Source: Oceanospirillaceae bacterium (GTDB taxonomy: Bacteria > Pseudomonadota > Gammaproteobacteria > Pseudomonadales > Balneatricaceae). Taken from it: 58,011 nt of DNA. The notes under the pieces were generated by a model. The model searched no databases, had not been told where the DNA came from, and saw nothing but the letters and a program-made list of their open reading frames with translations. Below are positions 44,770-54,860 of the stretch, one piece after another. The first letter of the stretch is position 1. Each line of letters opens with the position of its first letter. A program made the position numbers and the translations under genes. The stretch covers positions 1 through 58,011 of the forward strand of contig JABGSN010000039.1 of NCBI GenBank assembly GCA_018647765.1. The letters are read 5' to 3'.

Positions 44770-45735
44770 CTAATCGCTAGTCGCTGTTTCGCCACGTAAC
44801 ACACCAAAGTGCTTGAGCAAATAACTTGAAAATTGAATAATCATAGAAAAAGCAAAGATGGCTAAGAAGCCCACCATAATATACTTCACATACATGCCAT
44901 AGCCACTTTGAGACACTTCTACACTGAGCAGCGGGCTATTAATACTGCTGGTTTTATCCCACATACCTAGCGTGAGAATGGTAAAACAAAGGGGTAATCC
45001 GAGTAAACTTACGCCCAATACGTTCACCCAAGACTGCGTGCGCGGCTTAAAATGGGTGTAGGCCACATCCACTCGAATATGTCCTTCAATGAGTAAGGTG
45101 TGGGCCGACGCAAACAAGAACAAAGCCGCGTACCAAAAACGCACTAGGTCGCCCATAAAGGCCTGTTCGTAGGAAAACACAAAACGGGTAATTACAATTA
45201 AAAATTCAGCTACGACCACCATCAATGTGAGCCAAATAAAACCTAACCCGCGACTACGCAGGGCGATAAAACAAGCCAGCAGCATCAGGGGTAAGTGAAC
45301 ATAGGTGCCACGAAACTGCGGCTTACCCAATTCAGTGGTAAGTTCGCTCCCTACTATGGGAGATAGTAGCGATTCAATACGCAAGAAGGACACCAACATA
45401 TCAGCCATGCCAACTAATAACACCATCCAAAAGGCCGCTTTTATGCTGATGGCAGCCCAATGGGAGACTCGCTCGGCAAGCATTTGATAGCTTTGTCCCC
45501 GCAACCCAAACACATGTATTGCCGCCAATAAAGGCGCAACGGCATAACTCAATACCTGCAGCCAACCCAAACCTGTGGATGATTTTCCCGCAAGGGTGTT
45601 CACTGCTCCTGGCCATAACGCCCAGAAGTTTAAAAAATTATTCAGCACAAAAATAACAGTGGCGTAGACCACAGTAAAAGCAAGACTACGCAGCAGTAGG
45701 TCCTTCTTTAGAAAAGCGCTAGAAGATTGTTGCAT
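44770..45735 (-). CDS. TRAP transporter small permease (DctQ)
   Basis: The 321-residue membrane protein has the DctQ four-helix region in its C-terminal half (FASAHTLLIEGHIRVDVAYTHF is the family hallmark) and extra N-terminal helices, making it larger than most DctQ proteins. The ATG at 45735 was chosen; the longer frame to 45780 would begin inside the terminator hairpin. Confidence 0.85.
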   Translation of the reverse strand: MQQSSSAFLKKDLLLRSLAFTVVYATVIFVLNNFLNFWALWPGAVNTLAGKSSTGLGWLQVLSYAVAPLLAAIHVFGLRGQSYQMLAERVSHWAAISIKAAFWMVLLVGMADMLVSFLRIESLLSPIVGSELTTELGKPQFRGTYVHLPLMLLACFIALRSRGLGFIWLTLMVVVAEFLIVITRFVFSYEQAFMGDLVRFWYAALFLFASAHTLLIEGHIRVDVAYTHFKPRTQSWVNVLGVSLLGLPLCFTILTLGMWDKTSSINSPLLSVEVSQSGYGMYVKYIMVGFLAIFAFSMIIQFSSYLLKHFGVLRGETATSD

Positions 45736-45764
45736 GCTTAAAACCAAGACATAAGTACATAAAC

Positions 45765-45799
45765 AGAAAAACCCACCCACAACAAAGTTGTGGGTGGGT
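45765..45799 (-). terminator. Strong hairpin terminator between dctP-like and dctQ-like genes
   Basis: ACCCACCCACAAC (45771-45783) and GTTGTGGGTGGGT (45787-45799) form a perfect 13-bp stem with a 3-base loop. Read on the minus strand, TTTTTC follows (45765-45770). It lies inside the TRAP operon, 19 bases after the binding-protein stop. Confidence 0.88.
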
Positions 45800-45818
45800 G
45801 TAGGACGAGCAACAAAAA

Positions 45819-46913
45819 TTAACCGCCTAAGGCGCGGTTACGTTGTTGCATATAGGCTTGGTCAGAAATTTCTGCCCAGGCGCCGATATCGGCACGTGCA
45901 GTAGCAAAGCTCTTATGAATACGCGAAGCCAAGTCACTATGGGCTTGTACTTCGGCAAACACTTCTTCAGAAGCTTCAGCAAAGCTATCGTAAATGTCAT
46001 CATTGAACTGGCGCAACTTAACACCTTGGTCATTGACTAAACGCTTAAGTGCCGCACCGTTTTTGGCATTGTACTCGGCCATCATAACGTCGTTTTCCAT
46101 GGACGAAGCCGCTTCGATCATCACTTGATCTGACTTACTTAAGCCGTCCCACCAAGTTTTGTTCATGCCACAAGCCAACATAGCACCAGGCTCATGCATA
46201 CCTGGGTAATAGTAGTACTTGGCCGCTTCGTAGAACTTCATTAGCTCATCATTCCATGGTCCCACCCACTCAGTGGCATCAATGGCTCCAGAAATAAGGT
46301 TTTCATAAATCTGGCCGCCGGGTAATGATACAGGCGAACCGCCTAGCTTAGCCAATACGTCACCGCCAAGGCCTGGCATACGCATTTTTAAACCTTTAAG
46401 GTCATCTACGCTGTTGATTTCCTTACGGAACCAACCACCCATTTGCACACCGGTGTTACCACACATAAGGCCTTTTAAGCCGTAATCTGCGCCTAGCTCA
46501 TCCCACAGTTCTTGGCCACCACCAAAACGGATCCAAGCGTTCATTTCGGTATAGGTTAAACCAAAGGGTACGGCGGTAAAGTAAGCCCAACCTGGGTGCT
46601 TACCTTTCCAGTAGTATTCAGCAGAATGGTACATTTGGGCATTACCAGAGGCGACTTCGTCAAATGAGTCAAAGGCCTTAACACGCTCGTTGGCTGCGTA
46701 GTAACTCACTTGTATGCGGCCGTCACTCATATCAATTAAACGCTGAGCAAAACGCTGGGCGCCTGTACCTAAACCCGGGAAATCTCGACCCCAAGTCGAC
46801 ACCATGGCAATTTCTACGCGTTCCTTAGCAATGGCAGGTGCGGCAATGGTAGACGCAGCGGCTGCGCCACCTAAACCCACCAAACCTTTCTTTAATATTT
46901 CTCTTCTTTCCAT
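45819..46913 (-). CDS. takP: TRAP substrate-binding protein, TakP-like (2-oxo acids)
   Basis: The 364-residue periplasmic protein starts MERREILKKGLVGLGGAAAAS, a twin-arginine-like or Sec signal cut near AIA. GNTGVQMGGWFRKEIN, LKMRMPGLGGDVLAKLGG, IDATEWVGPWNDE and YYYPGMHEPG match TakP of Rhodobacter sphaeroides as I recall it, which binds pyruvate and other 2-oxo acids with sodium. The ATG at 46913 is the first in frame with the signal. The gene is first in the TRAP operon and is followed by a terminator. Confidence 0.85.
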   Translation of the reverse strand: MERREILKKGLVGLGGAAAASTIAAPAIAKERVEIAMVSTWGRDFPGLGTGAQRFAQRLIDMSDGRIQVSYYAANERVKAFDSFDEVASGNAQMYHSAEYYWKGKHPGWAYFTAVPFGLTYTEMNAWIRFGGGQELWDELGADYGLKGLMCGNTGVQMGGWFRKEINSVDDLKGLKMRMPGLGGDVLAKLGGSPVSLPGGQIYENLISGAIDATEWVGPWNDELMKFYEAAKYYYYPGMHEPGAMLACGMNKTWWDGLSKSDQVMIEAASSMENDVMMAEYNAKNGAALKRLVNDQGVKLRQFNDDIYDSFAEASEEVFAEVQAHSDLASRIHKSFATARADIGAWAEISDQAYMQQRNRALGG

Positions 46914-47174
46914 TTCCTTGTACTTCTGTATTGTTTTTATTGAGTTTAACCATGTCAAACTAGTGTAGGACTAACGATGTTATTTACCTCAGCTGTGGTT
47001 ACAATAGACTCATTGCAGCCAACCATTTGCCATAGCTCAAATAAAACTACTCCCTTAGTAGTACGCTGGCAACAAGACAAATGCAAAATGGTCAGATCAG
47101 TTTAGTATTTCAACAACAAGTTATTTTCCATCAATTGCTGAGCCACACTTGATGCCAACTATACGGACACACAA

Positions 47175-49400
47175 ATGGATGTTTCTCGCCTCTTAGATGA
47201 ACTCAACGGCTCACAACGTGAAGCCGTGGCAGCACCACAGGAAAACTTGCTAATTTTAGCCGGTGCCGGTAGTGGCAAAACACGGGTGTTAGTGCACCGC
47301 ATTGCCTGGCTCATTGAAGCCGAGAATATATCGCCTTGGTCCATCATGGCCGTGACCTTTACCAACAAGGCGGCACGGGAAATGCGCATCCGAATTGAAA
47401 GCCTGATGGGTTTAGATACGCAACAATTGTGGGTAGGCACCTTTCACAGCTTGGCCCACCGTTTACTACGCCGCCATTGGCAAGAGGCGGGCTTACAAAA
47501 AGAATTTCAAATACTCGACAGTGACGACCAATTAAGCATCCTTAAGCGCCTATGCAAGCAGATGCAACTAGAAGAAAGCCGTTGGCCCGTACGTCAATTC
47601 CAACACTTTATTAATGGCTGTAAAGACGAAGGAAAGCGTCCTCAACACATTGAAACTCATGGTGATTTTCAGCTAGATACGCAAGTAAAGGTGTACGCTG
47701 CCTACCACCAAGCCTGTGAACGCGCAGGCCTGGTGGACTTTGGCGAACTGTTGTTACGCTGCCATGAACTATGGCTTAATAATTCAGCTTTGCTGGCCCA
47801 TTATCAAGGCCGCTTTAAACACCTATTGGTAGACGAGTTTCAAGACACCAACACCATCCAATACGCTTGGCTACGTGTGTTATCAGGCAATGCTGCCAAA
47901 GTCATGGCCGTGGGTGACGATGACCAATCCATTTACGGTTGGCGGGGTGCAAAAATAGAAAACATTCAACACTTTGAACGCGATTTTGGTAATGCTATTA
48001 CCGTAAAGCTAGAGCAAAACTACCGTTCCACAGGCACCATACTTAAAGCCGCAAACGGCCTTATTGCTAACAACAGCGGTCGCTTAGGTAAGAACTTGTG
48101 GACCGATGGTAACGATGGCGAGGCTATTTCTCTGTATGCTGCGTTTAACGAAATGGATGAAGCCCGGTTTATTGTTGACCAAATTGATCAATGGCAAAAA
48201 GGCGGCGGTTTACGGGCGGAATGTGCCATTCTTTACCGCTCTAACGCACAGTCGCGGGTATTGGAAGAAGCCCTGATTCGCGCCAACATGCCGTACCGCA
48301 TTTACGGTGGCCAACGCTTCTATGACCGTTTGGAAATTCGTAATGCGTTAGCTTATCTGCGCCTTATCAAAAACCGTAACGATGACGCCGCTATGGAGCG
48401 GGTTTTCAACGTCCCTACACGTGGTGTGGGTGCCGCTACGGTGGATAAAATCCGCTTTCATGCCCGTGCAGAAGGTTGTTCAATGTGGGACAGCGCTCAA
48501 CAAATCGTAGACCACAACACGCTACCCACCCGCGCCCACAATGCGGTACAAAGTTTTGTTGGCCTTATTGACCGGCTCGACGAAGAAAGCGCGGAGGCCT
48601 TGTTACACGACATGGTGGATCACGTTATCAAGCAGTCGGGGTTGATCCAACATCACCTTAAAGAAAAGGGTGAAAAAGCCCAAACTCGCATTGATAACCT
48701 CAATGAGTTAGTGAGCGCCGCTAAAGGATTTGCCAGCACATGGAACCCAGCACAAGAGTCTGATGACCCTGACTCTGACCTAGACCCAGTAGCCACCACA
48801 CCGCTAGCAGCCATGTTAGACCAAGCTGCACTGGATGCAGGCGAACAACAAGCCGACGAGTCTGAAGATAGCGTACAACTAATGACCCTTCACTCAGCCA
48901 AAGGCCTTGAGTTTCCAGTGGTATTTTTAGGTGGCGTAGAAGAAGGCTTATTCCCCCACAAAATGTCCCTAGAAGAAGGCGATCGCTTAGAAGAAGAGCG
49001 CCGCTTGTGTTACGTGGGCATTACCCGCGCCATGCAGCGTCTATTTATCACTTACGCCGAAAGCCGACGCTTACACGGCCAAGATACCTTTAATCGTCCG
49101 TCACGCTTTATTGGGGAAGTGCCAGAGGGCCTGATGAACGAGGTACGCCTTAAATCCACTATCAGTCGTCCAGTTACCGCACGGCCTACACCCAAACGAC
49201 AATACGACCGTTGGGGACGTCACCAAGAGCTCGAAACACCGGTCATCGCGCTGGGCCAAAACGTCAGGCACCCGTTGTTTGGCATGGGCGTGGTGGTGAA
49301 TGCCGAAGGCCAAGGCCCGCAAGCCCGAGTCCAAGTGAACTTTGAGGACGAAGGCAGCAAGTGGTTAGTACTGGCCTATGCCAAGCTGGAGATCCTCTAG
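47175..49400 (+). CDS. uvrD: DNA helicase II
   Basis: The 741-residue superfamily 1 helicase has GAGSGKT (motif I), VTFTNKAAREM (Ia), DEFQDTN (II), GDDDQSIYGWRGA (III), QNYRS (IV), LHSAKGLEFPVVFL (V) and VGITRA (VI), with the usual UvrD C-terminal tail (HPLFGMGVVVNAEGQG). It works in mismatch and nucleotide excision repair. No LexA box is seen in the 261 bases upstream. It ends 2 bases before the selO start. Confidence 0.95.
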   Translation: MDVSRLLDELNGSQREAVAAPQENLLILAGAGSGKTRVLVHRIAWLIEAENISPWSIMAVTFTNKAAREMRIRIESLMGLDTQQLWVGTFHSLAHRLLRRHWQEAGLQKEFQILDSDDQLSILKRLCKQMQLEESRWPVRQFQHFINGCKDEGKRPQHIETHGDFQLDTQVKVYAAYHQACERAGLVDFGELLLRCHELWLNNSALLAHYQGRFKHLLVDEFQDTNTIQYAWLRVLSGNAAKVMAVGDDDQSIYGWRGAKIENIQHFERDFGNAITVKLEQNYRSTGTILKAANGLIANNSGRLGKNLWTDGNDGEAISLYAAFNEMDEARFIVDQIDQWQKGGGLRAECAILYRSNAQSRVLEEALIRANMPYRIYGGQRFYDRLEIRNALAYLRLIKNRNDDAAMERVFNVPTRGVGAATVDKIRFHARAEGCSMWDSAQQIVDHNTLPTRAHNAVQSFVGLIDRLDEESAEALLHDMVDHVIKQSGLIQHHLKEKGEKAQTRIDNLNELVSAAKGFASTWNPAQESDDPDSDLDPVATTPLAAMLDQAALDAGEQQADESEDSVQLMTLHSAKGLEFPVVFLGGVEEGLFPHKMSLEEGDRLEEERRLCYVGITRAMQRLFITYAESRRLHGQDTFNRPSRFIGEVPEGLMNEVRLKSTISRPVTARPTPKRQYDRWGRHQELETPVIALGQNVRHPLFGMGVVVNAEGQGPQARVQVNFEDEGSKWLVLAYAKLEIL

Positions 49401-49402
49401 TC

Positions 49403-50887
49403 ATGACGGCCATAAATAGCCCCACTTTTGATACCACATACACCCAGTTACCAGAGCACTTTTATAGCTTTGCCGAACCTACATCGGTACCGCAGGCAAC
49501 GCCATTTGCACTTAACTTGGCGTTGGCCAACGAGTTGGGCATCGATACGGCTTGGTTAAGCTCCGACGCGGCTGCCCAAGCCTTAGTAGGTAATACGCTT
49601 CTAGCAGACTCAAAACCTTTAGCTCAAGCCTATGCTGGCCATCAATTTGGTTCCTACAATCCACAACTCGGTGATGGCCGCGCCCACCTATTGGGCGAGA
49701 TTGTGGCGCCAAATGGCGAGCGTTTCGACTTACAGCTAAAAGGCTCCGGCCCCACGCCCTATTCGCGCCGTGGTGATGGCCGCTCCCCTTTAGGCCCCGT
49801 GCTTCGGGAATACCTCATAAGCGAAGCCATGGCGGCCCTCAACGTGCCCACCACCCGTAGCCTTGCCGCTATTGCCACCGGCCAAAAAATACTGCGCAAA
49901 GGGGCCGAACCTGGCGCTGTGTTAACCCGCATTGCGCCTAGCCACATCCGTATAGGTACCTTTGAATATTTTGCGATGCAAGGCGACCAAGCGGCAGTTA
50001 AACAACTCGCAGACTATTGTTTGCAGCGTCACTTCCCCAACTTAGCCCAAACTGAACAGCCTTATTTAGCCTTGCTCAATGAAGTGATTAAACGCCAAGC
50101 AAAACTGATTGCACAGTGGCAAGGTTTTGGTTTTATTCATGGCGTGATGAACACCGACAACATGCTTATTTGTGGAGCTACGGTAGATTACGGCCCCTGT
50201 GCCTTTATGGATCAATTCGATCCAGATAAAGTGTTTAGTGCCATCGACCGTCAAGGCCGTTATCGCTACAACCAACAGGCTGGCATTGGCCAATGGAACC
50301 TTGTGCGTCTGGCTCAGGCTTTATTACCATTGCTACACCCCAATGGTGAACAAGCCTTAGCGTGTGCCCAGCAGGCGCTCGACGCATACGTTCAACATTA
50401 TGGTAGCGCTTATCAGCGGGTAATGAGTAACAAGCTAGGGCTGAGTGCGCCGCAAGCCGAAGGCCAAGCTTTAACCGAACAGTTATTGGCCATCATGGCT
50501 GAGCATGAATTAGATTTCACCCAGTGTTTTCGGTATCTAGTTGACCAAGTTGCTACCGACCCCACGCACCAAATCATCGGCAACATTTTTGCCGCCCCAG
50601 ATGAGCTGATTTTGTGGCAGAAGCAATGGCAACAACGCTTAGCCGATGATGCCCAAGAGCCCGAACAACGCTATCAACAAATGAATAACGCCAACCCAGC
50701 ATTTATCGCCCGTAATCACCAAGTTGAAGTGGCCATCAGAGCGGCCGAAGACCAGCAAAATTTTGCACCCTTTGAAGCCCTACTTAACGTTGTGCAGTCG
50801 CCTTGGGCATATCAGCCGCGGCTAAGGTCGTATGCGTTAGCGCCCACCGCAGCACAAACCGTAAAAAATACATTTTGCGGCACTTAA
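49403..50887 (+). CDS. selO: Protein adenylyltransferase SelO (YdiU/UPF0061)
   Basis: The 494-residue pseudokinase-fold enzyme AMPylates proteins, in E. coli linked to redox stress. It has AGHQFGSYNPQLGDGRAHLLGE, LQLKGSGPTPYSRRGDGRSPLGPVLREYL and NTDNMLICGATVDYGPCAFMD, all SelO hallmarks. The bacterial protein ends without selenocysteine; here the tail is NTFCGT, with a Cys three residues from the end as in many family members. ATG at 49403 lies just after the uvrD stop. Confidence 0.93.
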   Translation: MTAINSPTFDTTYTQLPEHFYSFAEPTSVPQATPFALNLALANELGIDTAWLSSDAAAQALVGNTLLADSKPLAQAYAGHQFGSYNPQLGDGRAHLLGEIVAPNGERFDLQLKGSGPTPYSRRGDGRSPLGPVLREYLISEAMAALNVPTTRSLAAIATGQKILRKGAEPGAVLTRIAPSHIRIGTFEYFAMQGDQAAVKQLADYCLQRHFPNLAQTEQPYLALLNEVIKRQAKLIAQWQGFGFIHGVMNTDNMLICGATVDYGPCAFMDQFDPDKVFSAIDRQGRYRYNQQAGIGQWNLVRLAQALLPLLHPNGEQALACAQQALDAYVQHYGSAYQRVMSNKLGLSAPQAEGQALTEQLLAIMAEHELDFTQCFRYLVDQVATDPTHQIIGNIFAAPDELILWQKQWQQRLADDAQEPEQRYQQMNNANPAFIARNHQVEVAIRAAEDQQNFAPFEALLNVVQSPWAYQPRLRSYALAPTAAQTVKNTFCGT

Positions 50888-50908
50888 TGCAATTAAAGAG
50901 GCTCTCCT

Positions 50909-51340
50909 GTGAATACACTGCACTTACTTCTACCCCCCTTGCTACTTGTGGGGCTTACCCTCGTGGTCATGGTCATGCTGGCGTTAAAAAAACGCACAGT
51001 GGCAAAACAAGGCCTATTGCCCAGGGGGTTTTTTAAACTTAATAACGGCGCCAAAATACCCGCAGAAATGGCCCAACTGAGCAACAACTACGATAACTTA
51101 TTGGCCTTGCCCATGTTATTTTATGCGCTGATTGGGTTGGTGTATGCCGCCGACTTATTTCAGCCTGCGTATGTGGTGTTGGCGTGGGTATACGTGGCTT
51201 GCCGTTATCTACACAGCTATGTACACATCACCAGCAACCGAGTGAAATGGCGCTACCGCACCTTTATGTGGAGTTTTGTTACCTTAGCCTGCATGTGGTT
51301 GTTAATGTTGGGTCAGGTGGTGTCGGCTATTGTAGTTTAA
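50909..51340 (+). CDS. MAPEG-family membrane protein
   Basis: The 143-residue protein has four membrane helices and the MAPEG pattern [19 protein letters not shown] and [22 protein letters not shown] members include glutathione transferases and peroxidases; this bacterial type has no assigned reaction. The start is GTG with AGAGG upstream. It is convergent with dtd, overlapping 4 bases. Confidence 0.87.
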   Translation: MNTLHLLLPPLLLVGLTLVVMVMLALKKRTVAKQGLLPRGFFKLNNGAKIPAEMAQLSNNYDNLLALPMLFYALIGLVYAADLFQPAYVVLAWVYVACRYLHSYVHITSNRVKWRYRTFMWSFVTLACMWLLMLGQVVSAIVV

Positions 51341-51771
51341 ACCTCCAGCATAAAGGTTACCGGCCCGTCGTTGGTTAGGCTAACCTGCATGTCGGCGCCA
51401 AACTGCCCCGTGGCAACTGTGACTTTGGCGTTTGCTTGAGCTACAAAGTAGTCATAAAGCTGCTTACCAAGGGCTGGCGGGGCCGCGCTAGAAAACCCAG
51501 GCCGCAAGCCTTTTTTGGTGTCAGCTGCCAGAGTGAACTGGCTGACGATCAATATACTGCCACCCGCTTGCTGAACATTGTTGTTCATCTTGCCGTCGTC
51601 ATCACCAAAAAAGCGATAATGCAGCACTTTGTGTAACAACTGATCAGCTTTAGCTTGGTCGTCGCCCTTATCAACACCTAACAGCAGCATGATGCCGTGT
51701 TCAATTTGGCCAATACACTGGCCATCAACCTCTACACGGGCGTGAGTCACTCGTTGTAATAATGCTTTCAT
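51337..51771 (-). CDS. dtd: D-aminoacyl-tRNA deacylase
   Basis: The 144-residue protein begins [17 protein letters not shown] and has the [12 protein letters not shown] motif and NDGPVTFML at the end, the two catalytic signatures of DTD1. It removes D-amino acids from tRNA. It lies 14 bases after the proline iminopeptidase gene on the same strand. Confidence 0.95.
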   Translation of the reverse strand: MKALLQRVTHARVEVDGQCIGQIEHGIMLLLGVDKGDDQAKADQLLHKVLHYRFFGDDDGKMNNNVQQAGGSILIVSQFTLAADTKKGLRPGFSSAAPPALGKQLYDYFVAQANAKVTVATGQFGADMQVSLTNDGPVTFMLEV

Positions 51772-51785
51772 AAAATAATACTTCG

Positions 51786-52748
51786 TTAGGCGTACTTGAG
51801 CGCAAATTCGCGGGTAGCTTTCACCAAGTTGTCGATAATACCGGACTCTTGCTGCGAATGCCCAGCGTCACGCACGATATGTAACTGGCTTTCTGGCCAC
51901 AGGTCGTACACTTCAAAAGCCTGCTCGGCAGGGCAAATCATGTCGTACCGGCCATGTACGATAATACCCGGTATGTGGCTAATTTTATGCATGTTGTTTA
52001 ACAGCTGGTTAGGCTCAAAAAAACAGTCATTAACAAAATAATGGCACTCAATGCGAGCCAATACTAAGTCGAAATGGGCGCCGTCATAGTCACCACCGCT
52101 GGTTTGCGCCGGTTGCAAGGTGGCGATACTGTCTTCCCAGCCCGCCCAGGCTTTAGCTGCAGCCATGCGTTTTAATTCATCAGGCCCTGTAAGCAACTGA
52201 TAATAGGTATTGACCATTTGCCCTTCAGATTCAGCATTAGTGTGTGCCAAGGGCCTTTGAAAACCGGCCCAATTGTCAATAAACATACGACTAGCGCCAC
52301 CGGCTTCGTAGATCCAATCCACGTCTTTTTGTCGACCTAAAAAAATGCCCCTCAATATAAGACCCAACACCTGTTGCGGGTGTGCTTGAGCGTAAGCTAA
52401 CGCCAACGTCGTACCCCATGAACCACCAAACAATAGCCACTGTGAGATATCAAGCTCTGAACGCAACTTCTCAAAGTCGCCAATTAAATGCTGCGTGGTA
52501 TTGGCTTCCAAACTGGCGTGAGGCAAGGAACGCCCAGCACCACGCTGGTCCATTAAAATTATATGGTAGTTGGTTGGGTCAAAAAAGCGCCTTGATGACG
52601 GCCCACAACCTCCACCCGGCCCACCGTGAATCACGACCACCGGAATACCTTGTGGATTGCCGCACAGCTCTACATACAAACTGTGGCCATGATCTACCGG
52701 TAGATAAAATTCACGGTAGGGTTTGAGTTCTGGATAAAGTTGTTGCAT
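51786..52748 (-). CDS. pip: Proline iminopeptidase
   Basis: The 320-residue alpha/beta hydrolase has [18 protein letters not shown] (oxyanion region), the nucleophile Ser in [14 protein letters not shown], an Asp in HGRYDMICP and the catalytic His in DAGHS. It cuts N-terminal proline from peptides. The family and length match the S33 prolyl aminopeptidases. Confidence 0.93.
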   Translation of the reverse strand: MQQLYPELKPYREFYLPVDHGHSLYVELCGNPQGIPVVVIHGGPGGGCGPSSRRFFDPTNYHIILMDQRGAGRSLPHASLEANTTQHLIGDFEKLRSELDISQWLLFGGSWGTTLALAYAQAHPQQVLGLILRGIFLGRQKDVDWIYEAGGASRMFIDNWAGFQRPLAHTNAESEGQMVNTYYQLLTGPDELKRMAAAKAWAGWEDSIATLQPAQTSGGDYDGAHFDLVLARIECHYFVNDCFFEPNQLLNNMHKISHIPGIIVHGRYDMICPAEQAFEVYDLWPESQLHIVRDAGHSQQESGIIDNLVKATREFALKYA

Positions 52749-52989
52749 GGTGTCGACTCAATAAAAAAACAGCTTGATGAACAATGATTTAATATCGTAA
52801 CACCGAAGCGCCACCAACCAAAGCCGATTGTGTAGTAGCCATATTACATGAGCTAAGTCGCCAAACCCTTTGTATGCGGTCATATTTCCTATAATTCTTG
52901 GCGACGTGACGACATTAAATACGCCCTGGCCGCTCCTAATACATTAGCTCCTTCACAAACGTATTATTCTGTACCATATAAGCCTACAA
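52749..52989 (+). other. Upstream region of the cobalamin operon
   Basis: No gene is seen. It should contain the promoter of the riboswitch transcript and of pip on the other strand; no convincing -35/-10 pair is picked. Confidence 0.4.
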
Positions 52990-53127
52990 TGGTGGGTAAT
53001 GAGTGGTGCTGCTTGGCGAACAAGCAGTTAAATGGGAAGCGTGGACGAGATTACGGCAAACCGGTCTTGAACCAACACTGCCCCCGCAACGGTGGATCGT
53101 TAGGCGATTCAGTCCGATACCAGCCCT
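52990..53127 (+). ncRNA. Cobalamin (AdoCbl) riboswitch
   Basis: The leader has the B12-element pieces in order: a stem GCTGCTTG/CAAGCAG (53008-53037), AAATGGGAAGCGTG, the core ACTGCCCCCGCAACGGT near 53078-53094, and AGTCCGATACCAGCC at 53111-53125. It is about 40 bases upstream of the chelatase gene start, so it probably represses the operon when cobalamin is high, by hiding the ribosome site or by stopping transcription. Confidence 0.92.
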
Positions 53128-53165
53128 CAAAACGTAATGAAAAACTAAATCGTGCGGTGGGTACG

Positions 53166-54860
53166 ATGGGTACCAATATGCTTAAACCAAACTTCCCTTT
53201 TAGCGCCGTTGTTGGCCAAGCTCCCGTTAAGCTTGCGCTCACCTTACTGGCCATAGACCCAGCCATTGGTGGCGTACTGGTGAGCGGCCCCCGTGGCAGT
53301 GCTAAATCCACCCTCGCCCGTAGCCTGGCAGACCTCAATATTACCAATTTAAGCCAATTAGTAACGCTACCCTTGGGTGCCAGCGAAGAAATGGTCACCG
53401 GCACCATAGATTTACAAAAAGTGTTGGGCGAGCAACAGGTTAAGTTTGCGCCGGGGCTATTAAGTAAAGCCCACAAGGGTTTGCTCTACGTTGATGAAGT
53501 CAACCTATTGCCCGATGCCCTAGTCGACTTATTACTCGACGTGGCCGCCAGTGGCGTCAATCATATAGAACGCGATGGCATCAGCCACCAGCATGCAGCC
53601 GAATTCACCTTTATGGGCACCATGAACCCAGACGAAGGCGAGCTACGGCCACAGCTATTAGATCGCTTTGGTTTTGGTGTAGCCTTAGAGAACACCTACA
53701 GCGCTCAAGAGCGGGTAGAAATTGTACGCCGCAGGCAACATTTTGATGCCCACCCAGAGGCCTTTTTGGCCGATTACGCGCAGTTACAACAGACCTTACG
53801 CACCGGTATTGAACAAGCCCAACAACAACTAAGCCAGGTGACGGTCAGCGACGCCATGCGCCTAGAAATCGCCGAGCGCTGTGTGGCGGCTCAGGTAGAT
53901 GGAGTGCGGGGTGACTTAGTGTGGTTGCGCGCCGCTCAAGCCCACGCCGCGTATCAACAAACCAGCGACGTCACGCTGGTCAATATTGATGCAGTTGAAG
54001 AGTTGGTGTTAATGCACCGCCGTAACAACCACGACAGCCACAGCCCAGATCAAAATTCACCGCCGAGCCCGCCTCCTTTCGAGCGCCCACAGGACAGTAA
54101 ACCTAAAGCTCAAAACCAGCAGCCGCAACAAGACTGGGGGCAAATGGCCCCCATCAAACAAAGTACCGGCCAATTGCGTGATATCACCGAGCTTGCGCCT
54201 AGCCCCCATAACACAGCTAGCTTGTTAACCAATGCCAGCAAAGGCCAGCAGGGCCAAGGCCATGGCCGAGCTACAAAACAGTGGTCACAGCGCGTTAATT
54301 GGTTTTCCAGTTTAATTGCGGGCCGCAATAAAGCCGCGGGTATCGACTTACGTTACCGCCGTCAGCGTGGTGGCGACCCAGTAATGCACCTGGTGCTACT
54401 GGACACCTCCGCATCCACTTTACATGGCAATGGCCAAAGCCAAGCCAAAGGCTTAGTCGCAGGCATTGCCAAACACGCCTACCTGGCGCGCCAACAGCTG
54501 GTGCTATTGGGTTTTGGTAACGACAAGGTGTCTGAACTATACAGCCAAGGTCGTGCGCCTAAAGCCATGACGCCACTACTTAACGACATTGGCGCAGGCG
54601 GTGGCACACCATTAAAACAAGCACTTCAACAGGCCAGTGGCTTTGCCACACGCTTGCTTAGGCGTAACCCAGCGACCCGAATTATTAGCACCATTATTAC
54701 CGATGGCCGTGTGCAGCAGGATTTGTTGGGGCTGCAGTTACAAGGCCAAGCTATTTTAGTAGACACCGAGCAAAGCCAAATTAAACGTGGTCGTGGCCAA
54801 CAAATTGCGCAAACATTAAAAGCGCAGTACCTAACCTTATCCCAAGCGAGGCTTGTTTAA
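53166..54860 (+). CDS. ChlI/ChlD-type chelatase subunit fusion of the cobalamin operon
   Basis: The 564-residue protein joins an AAA+ ATPase (about 1-290; Walker A GPRGSAKST, Walker B LLYVDEVNLLP, FMGTMNPDEGELRPQLLDRFG) through a Pro/Gln-rich linker (about 300-390) to a von Willebrand A domain (about 395-564; MIDAS LLDTSAST). It resembles BchI-BchD of magnesium chelatase and the partners of CobN. Its place just after a cobalamin riboswitch suggests it drives cobalt insertion with a CobN-type subunit not in this window. ATG at 53166 was chosen; the long frame upstream is riboswitch. Confidence 0.85.
   Translation: MGTNMLKPNFPFSAVVGQAPVKLALTLLAIDPAIGGVLVSGPRGSAKSTLARSLADLNITNLSQLVTLPLGASEEMVTGTIDLQKVLGEQQVKFAPGLLSKAHKGLLYVDEVNLLPDALVDLLLDVAASGVNHIERDGISHQHAAEFTFMGTMNPDEGELRPQLLDRFGFGVALENTYSAQERVEIVRRRQHFDAHPEAFLADYAQLQQTLRTGIEQAQQQLSQVTVSDAMRLEIAERCVAAQVDGVRGDLVWLRAAQAHAAYQQTSDVTLVNIDAVEELVLMHRRNNHDSHSPDQNSPPSPPPFERPQDSKPKAQNQQPQQDWGQMAPIKQSTGQLRDITELAPSPHNTASLLTNASKGQQGQGHGRATKQWSQRVNWFSSLIAGRNKAAGIDLRYRRQRGGDPVMHLVLLDTSASTLHGNGQSQAKGLVAGIAKHAYLARQQLVLLGFGNDKVSELYSQGRAPKAMTPLLNDIGAGGGTPLKQALQQASGFATRLLRRNPATRIISTIITDGRVQQDLLGLQLQGQAILVDTEQSQIKRGRGQQIAQTLKAQYLTLSQARLV

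Noticed and set aside
46914-47174. LexA box upstream of uvrD
   Set aside because: No CTGT-N8-ACAG type palindrome was found. The CTACT/AGTAG hairpin there does not match.
52989-53165. N-terminal extension of the chelatase protein through the leader
   Set aside because: The sequence is the cobalamin riboswitch; the frame there is accidental.
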